64,000 nt of DNA, taken from positions 1 through 64,000 of the forward strand of contig NZ_SISK01000009.1 in the NCBI RefSeq assembly GCF_004310345.1. The letters run 5' to 3'. The notes under the pieces were generated by a model. The model worked only from the letters and a program-made list of their open reading frames with translations, searched no databases and was not told where the DNA came from. The position numbers and the translations under genes were made by a program. The stretch is from Paracoccus subflavus. Its GTDB lineage: Bacteria; Pseudomonadota; Alphaproteobacteria; Rhodobacterales; Rhodobacteraceae. Below, piece by piece: positions 38,652 to 45,921 of this stretch (within the stretch, counting starts at the first letter, position 1; each line of letters starts with the position of its first letter).

Positions 38652-39248
38652 ATGGCATTGCCGCCTCGCGTCTATTTCACATTGCATGAAACCGCCGCCC
38701 GCTGGGACTGCACCCTTGCCGATATCGCCGGCTGGGCATCGGTCGGGCGGTTTGACATCGTGACCGCCATCGCACCCGTGACCGTGGGCATGCAGAAGGT
38801 CTCGGGCTTTGTCGCTGTGTCGGTAACGGACATCCTGCACATGTTCCGCCGTTGTGGAACGGGGCCGACCATCAGTCGGTTGTGGCAGGTCCGCCCATTG
38901 GGCCAAACTGAGTGGGTGCACTTGCCGGAGCACCGGACCGGAATCGAGGTCACGCTCGCGGACCTGCTGATCATGGCCGAGGACGTGCGCCGGTTCGAGA
39001 CGGATTGCGATCTGCTGCGCCGCCCGGCTTCCCATATCGGATCCACGGCGCGCTACGACTGGGACGGGATGTATATCGCGCTGATGGTGCGGATGCACGA
39101 TCAGGGCCTGCCCGCCACGCAGGCCGAATGGCTGGGCGAGGTGCAGGAGTGGTTCGTCGCCACAAGCGAGAGCGGCGAGGTGCCGGATGAACGCACCATC
39201 CGCCGCAGGCTCACCCCGATCTGGAAAGCACTGCGGGGATCCTGTTGA
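38652..39248 (+). CDS. Phage-element regulatory-type protein, unknown
   Basis: 198 residues on the plus strand, preceded by AAAGGA. The N-terminus looks like a weak helix-turn-helix (VYFTLHETAARWDCTLADIAGWASVGRFDI). The C-terminal part (about 145-195) is charged and helical (VPDERTIRRRLTPIWKALRG). It sits between the leftward operon and the integrase gene, facing the other way. Similar genes occur near integrases of rhodobacterial islands. A DNA-binding role is a guess. Confidence 0.55.
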   Translation: MALPPRVYFTLHETAARWDCTLADIAGWASVGRFDIVTAIAPVTVGMQKVSGFVAVSVTDILHMFRRCGTGPTISRLWQVRPLGQTEWVHLPEHRTGIEVTLADLLIMAEDVRRFETDCDLLRRPASHIGSTARYDWDGMYIALMVRMHDQGLPATQAEWLGEVQEWFVATSESGEVPDERTIRRRLTPIWKALRGSC

Positions 39249-39283
39249 TCATCAGCATGGGAAGCGGTTGGTCGCGCAGCGGG

Positions 39284-40543
39284 TCAGGCCGACTTCCGCG
39301 CCTCATCGGCATCATGCACCAGCTTGGGCCGGGGCCGGAAGGCGCTGGCCACCGCGTCGACGCCCGCCCGCAGGGGCGAGTCCATCAGGTGCGCATAACG
39401 CTGGGTGGTCTGCATCTGGCTGTGACCCAGCAGCTTGCCGATCATTTCCAGCGAGGCGCCGCCGCTGACGAGGAGCGAGGCAAAGGTGTGCCGCAGGTCG
39501 TGGATCCTCACGTCGGGGATGCCGACCGTCTTCTGGATTGCCGCCCAGAAGCAGCGTATTTCCTTCACCGGCTGGCCGGGCACATCGCCGGGAAACAGCA
39601 GCGCGCAGCCGCGCGGCACCAGCAACTGGCGCTGCCGCACGATCGCCGCCGCCTCGTCGGAGATCGGCAGGCGGTGAATCTTGCGCTGCTTGGTCATGCT
39701 GGCGGGCTTCGTCCAGCTCAGGTGATCGAGGTTGAAATGCTCGAAGCGCGCCTGCCGGACCTCGCCGACCCGCGCGCCGGTCAGCATGCAAAGCCGGATG
39801 ATGTCGGCCGCGCGGCGGTCCTCGGCCACGTCCAGCGCTTCGGCCAGCCTGCGGATTTCCTCGGGGCTCATGAAGCGCTCGCGCGGGTTCTCGATCCGGC
39901 GGCGGAAGCCCGAAGCCGGGTTGTCCTCCCGCCAGCCCCAGCTGACCGCATAGGTGAACATCTTGCGCAGCACCTCGCCGGTGCGGTTGGCGCGCACCGG
40001 AGTGGGCTTCGCCCCCTGCAGCTTCCGCGCCCGGTTGTTCGGCTTGGCCTTGGACGGCCGGGCCCGCCCTTCCGCCACCTTGTTCAGCAGCCTTTCGACA
40101 TCATAGGGGGTGATTTCCGTGACCAGCCTGTTGCTCCAGTCCGGCGCCACCATCTTCGCCAGCATCGACCTCTGATCGGAGGCGTTGCGATCAGACAGGT
40201 TCGGCAGGTGCACCTCAGTGTAGCGCGCGATCAGGTCCTTGAACCGTGGGGCATCGCGGCCGATTTCCTTCTGGCCCAGCGGGTCGCCCCCGGCGTCGAT
40301 CTCGCGCCGCAGCTCCTTCGCCCGCTCCCGCGCCGCCGTGGTCGACCATTCGGGCCAGCGCCCGATAGTCATCCGCCGCTGCCGCCCCGCATGGCGGTAG
40401 TCGATGGTGAAGGCCCGGTTCCCGGATCGATAGATGCAGACGGCGAAGCCGCGCACCTCGGTGTCGAAGATCTGGTAGTCACGTCCCGCAGCCGGATCGG
40501 CCTCGCGGACGGTTTTCTCGTTCAAACGCAGTCGGTTGACCAT
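39284..40543 (-). CDS. int: Tyrosine integrase of the island
   Basis: The 419-residue protein starts at 40543. An N-terminal DUF4102 arm-binding domain (about 1-95) and SAM-like core-binding domain (about 100-205) precede the catalytic domain with Arg258, His348, Arg351, His374 and Tyr383 (ARVGEVR, HDLRHTF, LLGHSQ, QRYAHL). All catalytic residues are present. It should integrate the element at a tRNA gene; a 48-bp initiator-tRNA fragment lies 3.4 kb to the right. A copy of the 31-bp repeat precedes the gene. Confidence 0.94.
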   Translation of the reverse strand: MVNRLRLNEKTVREADPAAGRDYQIFDTEVRGFAVCIYRSGNRAFTIDYRHAGRQRRMTIGRWPEWSTTAARERAKELRREIDAGGDPLGQKEIGRDAPRFKDLIARYTEVHLPNLSDRNASDQRSMLAKMVAPDWSNRLVTEITPYDVERLLNKVAEGRARPSKAKPNNRARKLQGAKPTPVRANRTGEVLRKMFTYAVSWGWREDNPASGFRRRIENPRERFMSPEEIRRLAEALDVAEDRRAADIIRLCMLTGARVGEVRQARFEHFNLDHLSWTKPASMTKQRKIHRLPISDEAAAIVRQRQLLVPRGCALLFPGDVPGQPVKEIRCFWAAIQKTVGIPDVRIHDLRHTFASLLVSGGASLEMIGKLLGHSQMQTTQRYAHLMDSPLRAGVDAVASAFRPRPKLVHDADEARKSA

Positions 40544-40555
40544 GCAACTCACCCT

Positions 40556-40645
40556 TCAGTCGTCATCCCATGAGGCGTGGATTCGCGCCCCAGGCAAGCA
40601 ACGCATGACGACAAGGGTGGCGGGGTGGCGCAGGGTGGCGGTCAT
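40556..40645 (-). CDS. Possible leader peptide beginning MTATLRHPAT, upstream of the integrase
   Basis: ATG at 40645 opens a 29-codon frame that stops 12 bp before the integrase ATG. The first ten residues equal those of the frame before the HTH gene. Support is only the shared position and start; it may be a by-product of the repeat. Confidence 0.3.
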   Translation of the reverse strand: MTATLRHPATLVVMRCLPGARIHASWDDD

Positions 40646-40664
40646 CTGGCGGGGCGCGCCACCC
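40615..40664. promoter_or_regulatory. Repeat element copy 2 (GGGTGGC x3 plus inverted copy) upstream of the integrase gene
   Basis: GGGTGGC at 40615, 40623 and 40633 and inverted GCCACCC at 40658, the same arrangement as copy 1. It lies 72 bp before the integrase start, inside the 360-bp gap 40544-40903. The remainder of that gap (40665-40903) shows only a ribosome site GAGGAGAAG before the helicase gene. Confidence 0.65.
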
Positions 40665-40903
40665 GGAGGCGGTTGTCGGCGAAAGCGGATGTCCATTGCG
40701 ACTTAGAGTACCACCTGACCATGGCCGTTAGCCGACGGTCCTCGTTAAGCAGAGCCTAGGAAAAAGAGCGCATCGCCTGACAGGCTCCAACGGGGCTTCT
40801 GCTCCGTCGACTCCGATGGATTTTCAGCGCGAGGTGAATCCGCGCTGCCACTGGCCACCTTTCCGACCGCCTGCTAAAGGCGATACCGCGAGGAGAAGAA
40901 GCA

Positions 40904-43492
40904 ATGGCATTCAAAAGCGCGGCCCCTACTGAGATCGTCCCTGCGAGCCCGGAGGAAATCCTTCTTACACTCCCTCGTCGCACGATCCCCGGCGTCTTGC
41001 TGCATCAAGGCGAGATTATGCGGAGCTATGCCGCGCAAGCAGTGGCCGACGCCGATGTTGCCTTGCAGCTTCCGACTGGAAGCGGGAAGACCTTGGTTGG
41101 GCTGATGATCGCCGAGTGGCGCCGCCGCAAGTTCAAGGAACGGGTGGTCTATCTATGCCCCACCAAGCAGCTTGTGAACCAGGCAGTGGAGCAGGCCCGC
41201 ACCCAGTACGGACTGACAGTAAACGGCTTCACGGGAGGCAAGCGAGATTACGATCCACAAGCGCGCGCCGAGTATCAGAATGCCGATCGCGTCGCCGTGA
41301 CAACCTACAATTCGCTCTTTAACACCAATCCGTTCTTCTCTGATCCAGACGTCATCATTATCGACGATGCACATGCGGCCGAAAATTATATCGGCGAGAT
41401 GTGGACGCTTCGTGTTCAGCGGACAAAGCAGCCGCATCGCGCGCTTTTTGAAGCGCTCACCGGTGTGTTGCGCCCGCATTTGGATGCATATGATTTTTCG
41501 CGGTTGACCGGACGATGGGACAGCAATCCAGAAGACCGGCGCTGGGTGGACAAGCTCCCAACTCCGATCTTTGCAGAAATTGCGGATGAACTCACGGCAG
41601 TAATCGACGCCCATGCCGAAGAGCTGGACATTCGGTGGGCATGGTCGATGATCCGAAGTCATCTTGCCGCATGCCATTTGTACATATCTGCAACCGAACT
41701 GCTCATCCGTCCCCTGCTGGCACCGACATGGCAGCACGGTCCCTACCTTAATGCGCGGCAGCGCATATTCATGTCCGCCACGCTCGGTGCGGGGGGAGAT
41801 CTAGAGCGCCTCACGGGTCGCAACAACATCAAGCGCTTAAATGTTCCGGAGGGCTGGGACCGTCAGGGTATTGGTCGCCGGTTCTTCATCTTTCCGGACA
41901 GTTCACTTAAGGCCGATGACGTGGCGACGCTGCGTCACCAATTAATGCAGCGTGCGGGGCGAAGTCTCGTTCTCGTGCCCAGTGATCAGCAGGCCGAGGA
42001 GATTAGGGAAGACATCAAAAATAATCTCGGATTTTCCACGTTCAGCGCTGACGACATAGAAGAGTCGAAGCAGCCGTTCGTTACCGCTCCGCAGGCAGTA
42101 GCTGTAATTGCGAATCGATATGATGGCATCGACTTTCCCGGCAAAGATTGCCGCCTGCTCTTCATTGAGGGGCTGCCCCGCGCCGCCAATCTCCAAGAAC
42201 GCTTCATCATGCTCCGGATGGGGGCATCCCAGCTCTTCAACGACCGCGTGCAAACGCGCGTGCTGCAGGCGATTGGCCGCTGCACACGTTCGCTAGAGGA
42301 CTACTCCGCCGTGGTTGTTTCCGGCGAGGAGTTGCCCGATTATCTGGCAGATCGGCGGCGGCGCGTTCATTTGCACCCCGAACTCCAAGCCGAACTCGAA
42401 TTCGGCAATGAGCAGTCGATCGGCACTACCATGGCCGACATTACCGAAAATCTAGAGATATTTCTGGCGAATGACGCCCGATGGGATGCAGCGAACAACG
42501 ACGTTCTTCGGAAACGCGCCGCGGCGGTGCAGCAGCCGTTTCCGGCACTGGGGGAGCTGCAAGCGATTGTCGGTCGGGAGATCGAGTATCAGGGCCGCCT
42601 CTGGAAGGGCGATTACGAAGGAGCCCTCGAAGCCGCGGAAGCCGTGCTAGGCGGGCTCACGGATCCGGATTTGCGGGGCTACCGGGCGCTTTGGCACTAT
42701 CTGGCTGGATCAGCAGCGTGGTATGGTGAGCGCGCGGGTATCGCATCGCTTGGCGTTAAGGCCCGTGGCCACTTCAACCATTCGAAGCGGGCTGCCGCCG
42801 ACCTGCCTTGGTTGGTTAAATTGGCGCGCTATCAAGCTGCCGGGGAGCCGCCCGTCGGCCGCAGCCCTCGGCTGCTCCGTCAAATCGAGCGCGTCGAGGG
42901 TGTGCTCGAACGGCTCGGCACGGTGACCGACCGGAAGTTCAATGAACGAGAGCGGGATATCCTACATGGGCTCGCCTCCAGTGAAGGATTCGAGCAGGCG
43001 CAGGTGCGCCTTGGGGAGATGCTGGGCTTTAGTGCCGGAAAGCGTGAGGTCGACGCATCGCCCGACCCTTGGTGGGTGGCGGACGATCTGTGCTTCGTAT
43101 TCGAGGATCATGCTGGCGCGTCTAATGACGTACTTGACGCGACCAAGGCGCGACAGGCGGCCTCGCATCCCAACTGGATCCGGGATCATGTCCCTCTGCC
43201 GGACGATGCGACGATTCTGTCGGTGCTGGTCACGCCAGTGACCAAGGCCAAGTCGGGGGCCGTCCCCCATCTCCACTCCGTTACGCTCTGGGAGATAGAG
43301 TCGTTTCGGCATTGGGCGAAGCAGGCACTCCAGACGATGCGCGAGTTGAGGCGAACCTTCGGCCAAGCCGGCGACCTGGTCTGGCGAGCGGAGGCCGCGG
43401 AGCGCTTCGAACAGGCCGGGCTGGGTGCCGATCAGATTTACAGGTGGCTGAAGGAGCGAAGTGCTAGCAGTATCCTGCAGAGCGTTCCCTGA
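40904..43492 (+). CDS. SF2 helicase fused to a putative nuclease-like C-terminus
   Basis: 862 residues. Helicase core: Walker A LPTGSGKT (Lys62), IIIDDAHAAE (Asp154-Asp155-Ala-His157, the XPD/DinG-like DDAH box), motif VI-like QAIGRCTRS near 450. A TPR-like stretch follows (about 565-620, WKGDYEGALEAAEAVLGG). The C-terminal domain (about 700-860) has DPWWVADDLCFVFEDHAGA then ARQAASHPNWIRDH, laid out like a PD-(D/E)XK fold but with His where Lys is expected. The gene stands alone between the integrase and the tRNA attachment core and looks less GC-rich than its neighbours. It is a candidate single-gene anti-phage helicase-nuclease. Confidence 0.75.
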   Translation: MAFKSAAPTEIVPASPEEILLTLPRRTIPGVLLHQGEIMRSYAAQAVADADVALQLPTGSGKTLVGLMIAEWRRRKFKERVVYLCPTKQLVNQAVEQARTQYGLTVNGFTGGKRDYDPQARAEYQNADRVAVTTYNSLFNTNPFFSDPDVIIIDDAHAAENYIGEMWTLRVQRTKQPHRALFEALTGVLRPHLDAYDFSRLTGRWDSNPEDRRWVDKLPTPIFAEIADELTAVIDAHAEELDIRWAWSMIRSHLAACHLYISATELLIRPLLAPTWQHGPYLNARQRIFMSATLGAGGDLERLTGRNNIKRLNVPEGWDRQGIGRRFFIFPDSSLKADDVATLRHQLMQRAGRSLVLVPSDQQAEEIREDIKNNLGFSTFSADDIEESKQPFVTAPQAVAVIANRYDGIDFPGKDCRLLFIEGLPRAANLQERFIMLRMGASQLFNDRVQTRVLQAIGRCTRSLEDYSAVVVSGEELPDYLADRRRRVHLHPELQAELEFGNEQSIGTTMADITENLEIFLANDARWDAANNDVLRKRAAAVQQPFPALGELQAIVGREIEYQGRLWKGDYEGALEAAEAVLGGLTDPDLRGYRALWHYLAGSAAWYGERAGIASLGVKARGHFNHSKRAAADLPWLVKLARYQAAGEPPVGRSPRLLRQIERVEGVLERLGTVTDRKFNERERDILHGLASSEGFEQAQVRLGEMLGFSAGKREVDASPDPWWVADDLCFVFEDHAGASNDVLDATKARQAASHPNWIRDHVPLPDDATILSVLVTPVTKAKSGAVPHLHSVTLWEIESFRHWAKQALQTMRELRRTFGQAGDLVWRAEAAERFEQAGLGADQIYRWLKERSASSILQSVP

Positions 43493-43912
43493 ACGATGAT
43501 GGTAAGCCCGCTTCCGCTGCGAATTTGAAATCAGGGACGGCCGGAGCGATCTGCTCGTCCATTCTCGCTTCCTTCGATGTTTTTTCAAGCGGACGGACAG
43601 TTGTGTCTCAGCGGGAGCGTCGGTTGCGCTGCGCTCGCTACACGAACAAAGCGCAGGCTCCGTTACCATCCTCCCGGCAGCAGGCCACGAACGCGCGGCG
43701 CCGTGTCATTGAGTGGGGCGAGGGGAGCCATGCATGCAATCGCTTCCCGTTGGCACATCAACGCCACCTCAACCCGCAGACGCCGTTTTGGCGCGCATAG
43801 TACCGTCAAAGCGCGGCCAAAATCGGCCAATGCCGACATTGTATCTTGGCGATTTCAGTAACTTGCACGGCAGCTAGCTAATTTCACTAAGTTTTCCTGA
43901 AAGCGGACAAGT
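43493..43912. other. Gene-free right end of the island
   Basis: 420 bp between the helicase stop and the tRNA fragment. The last 60 bp are AT-richer (GCTAGCTAATTTCACTAAG). No start codon with a ribosome site opens a convincing frame, and no repeat was found. It probably includes the integrase arm sites at the island end. Confidence 0.5.
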
Positions 43913-43960
43913 AGGCTCATAACCTGAAGGTCACAGGTTCAAATCCTGTCCCCGCAACCA
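43913..43960 (+). other. 3' fragment of initiator tRNA-fMet: attachment-site core
   Basis: The 48 bp read AGGCTCATAACCTGAAGG... and end GTCCCCGCAACCA. They give the anticodon loop CTCATAA, the variable loop, the T arm (CACAGGTTCAAATCCTGT) and the acceptor end with CCA of an alphaproteobacterial initiator tRNA. The 5' half (D arm, GCGGGG acceptor strand) is absent; upstream sequence does not fit. This is the duplicated core left at the far end of an element integrated in a tRNA gene. The orientation places the element to the left. Confidence 0.85.
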
Positions 43961-43986
43961 GAACACCACGTCTTATCAAAGACTTC

Positions 43987-44012
43987 AAAGCCGAGCATTG
44001 CGCTCGGCTTTT
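43987..44012 (+). terminator. Intrinsic terminator after the tRNA fragment
   Basis: AAAGCCGAGC, 5-nt loop, GCTCGGCTTTT: a 10-bp stem ending in a T run. It is 26 bp after the CCA, the natural terminator of the tRNA-fMet gene, so the flank right of 43960 is probably original chromosome. The stretch 44013-44092 holds nothing else recognised. Confidence 0.85.
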
Positions 44013-44092
44013 GTCATTCCAAATTCTTGTCAACACCTGGTCAACGTTTTGCGAGGCCCCCATCACGGTGCGGATGATCGTGGCCATGACCG

Positions 44093-45226
44093 TCACACCT
44101 TCAGCAGATCAAGCAGCGGATCAAAGGCGTACATCGCTGCACGTCGTCCCGAAGCCGGTTCAATGGTGCGCAGCATGCCTGCCTCGACCAGTCGTCGGGA
44201 TAGCGCTCGCGCCGAGGATGGTGGGATGCCTGAGCGTTCGACGAAGCGGTCGTTGCGGAACACTGGACTAGCAAAGACGAAGTCCAATGCCTGATCGTGG
44301 AACTGCGAATTCAGAACTTCTCGAAACCGTTCCCGCATCTCGCCGTGCAGGTGGAAGATCGCGTCGGCAGTCTGGATGTTGACCGTCGCCTGGGCGTGCA
44401 TCGCCTGGAGGAAGAATACCACCCAGTCGGTCCAATCGCCCGTGGCGGAGACAGCACGCATTCCCTCGATGTACTCGTCCTTGCGGGCCTCGAAGTAACC
44501 CGACACAAAAAAGTTCGGCTGGTGCAGGACGCCAAGCTTCCACAGCATCAGGGTGATCAGCATTCGACCGATCCGGCCGTTGCCGTCTTCGAAAGGGTGC
44601 AGAGCCTCGAACTCCACATGCGCGATGGCGGTGCGGATCAGGGGCCGCATCGAGCTTTCGTTGATGTAGCGGACGAGTTCGGCCATCGCTGGGCCCAGCT
44701 GCTCCGGGGCGATTGGAACGTAGTAGATCCTTCCCCGCCGTTCATCCCCTATGTAGTTCTGCTCAACCTTGTAGCTGCCGGGGCGCTTGCGGGCTCCCCG
44801 GCCGAAGGACAGCAGCTGCTGATGGGCGGTGCGGATCAGATGCTCCCCAAGCGGCGCGCCTTCGGCCAGCGCCTGCTGGGCATTCCGCAGCGCGCGGGAG
44901 TAAAGGTAGGTCTCCACGTCGTCGTTGCGCGCCTCCCGGTAAGGGTCGGTGCTGCCTGCATCCTCTTCGGCTTCAAGTCGGTACAGCTCCTCGATGGTCG
45001 AGATCGTCCCTTCCATCCGGGAGGAGGTGACCGCGTCCTGGCGGCGCAGGGGGGCGAGGAACAACTCGCTGTTCACCATTCCCGACATCTTGGCATCGTA
45101 TCGGGCAAGGGAGGCCGCTGCCTCTTCAAGGGGTCCGAGAAGCACCTCGTAGTCGAGTGAGCCAGAGGGAAAGCTGCCGGTGTGATAGATAACGGCATCT
45201 GTCAGATCGTAGGGTTTGATGATCAT
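44093..45226 (-). CDS. Fic-family AMP-transferase-type protein (class II)
   Basis: The 377-residue protein starts at 45226. The N-terminal domain carries the inhibitory motif S68SRMEG73 ((S/T)xxxE(G/N)). The Fic core is at about 115-260 with HPFEDGNGRIGR at 210-221, including the catalytic His, Asp/Asn and Arg. A C-terminal winged helix (about 320-375) reads GIPPSSARALSRRLVEAGM. Such proteins transfer AMP to target proteins and are held off by the inhibitory Glu. Many are self-controlled and some are toxins. It lies just outside the tRNA core, next to a decaying prophage. Confidence 0.92.
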   Translation of the reverse strand: MIIKPYDLTDAVIYHTGSFPSGSLDYEVLLGPLEEAAASLARYDAKMSGMVNSELFLAPLRRQDAVTSSRMEGTISTIEELYRLEAEEDAGSTDPYREARNDDVETYLYSRALRNAQQALAEGAPLGEHLIRTAHQQLLSFGRGARKRPGSYKVEQNYIGDERRGRIYYVPIAPEQLGPAMAELVRYINESSMRPLIRTAIAHVEFEALHPFEDGNGRIGRMLITLMLWKLGVLHQPNFFVSGYFEARKDEYIEGMRAVSATGDWTDWVVFFLQAMHAQATVNIQTADAIFHLHGEMRERFREVLNSQFHDQALDFVFASPVFRNDRFVERSGIPPSSARALSRRLVEAGMLRTIEPASGRRAAMYAFDPLLDLLKV

Positions 45227-45429
45227 GCAGGCACCGATTCTGTCGTCAACGAGCGTTGCTGCGAACCTAGTCACAGCAAATGCGCTTGGCAACAGAATAT
45301 CGCCCAATTCTAACATCAAAGGGCGTTGTCGCCAGCGGTCTGCCTCCAAGCAGGTTTGGTGACAGAGACTGGCGGCGAAGATGGCATCAAGGCATGAGCC
45401 CTACATATTCTCCGCGTTCTGTGCTAGAA

Positions 45430-45921
45430 TACACCCGCAAGGGCAATCGCCCCGATGGCGAACAGTTCGGCTTTTCCGTCGCGGGTGGGCGCATCCGGGG
45501 CCATGTCGACGGGATCGTCGCCGCGGCACCTGAGCCACTTGGCATCGGCGTTCCTGCGCTATGGGAATGCAAGACCATGAACGCCAAGAACTGGAGGGCC
45601 TGCGTCAAGGATGGGGTCGCCGTCGAGAAGCCGGTCTATGCCGCGCAGATCGCGCTCTACCAGGCCTACATAGAAGGGACGGTCCCCGGCATCTCGGCCA
45701 ATCCGGCGCTGTTCACAGCGATCAACAAGGACACGGCCGAACTGCACCACGAGCATGTGCCCTTCGATGCAGGGCTCGCGCAGCGCATGTCGGACCGGGG
45801 CGTGCGGATCCTGCAGGCGACCGACGCGGGCGAACTGCTGCCCCGCATCGCTGCAAATCGAGATTTCTTCGAATGCCGCTTCTGCCCGTGGGCGGAGCGC
45901 TGCTGGGGGCTGCCCGCATGA
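45430..45921 (+). pseudogene. Phage exonuclease (PD-(D/E)XK, Cas4/YqaJ-like), 5'-truncated
   Basis: From about 45430 the frame reads YTRKGNRPDGEQFGFSVAGG, then GHVDGIV (Asp), LWECKT (Glu-x-Lys) and a C-terminal FFECRFCPWAERC cluster like the iron-sulfur end of Cas4-type enzymes. The normal N-terminal helices are missing. The upstream in-frame sequence (from ATG 45280) is arginine-rich and unrelated, and the true 5' end has been lost at about 45425. Its stop overlaps the start of the helicase gene. It was probably the phage recombination exonuclease. Confidence 0.75.

Noticed and set aside
43885..43960. A complete tRNA gene
   Set aside because: Only anticodon loop, T arm and acceptor 3' strand are present; the D arm and 5' acceptor strand do not exist upstream.
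44093..45349. A longer Fic protein starting at 45349
   Set aside because: The added 41 residues are not family-like; the ATG at 45226 gives a standard Fic N-terminus.
45561..45917. An N-terminal extension of the RepA-like protein
   Set aside because: It is Arg/Gly-rich and overlaps the exonuclease frame; the ATG at 45918 with 4-bp overlap is the natural start.
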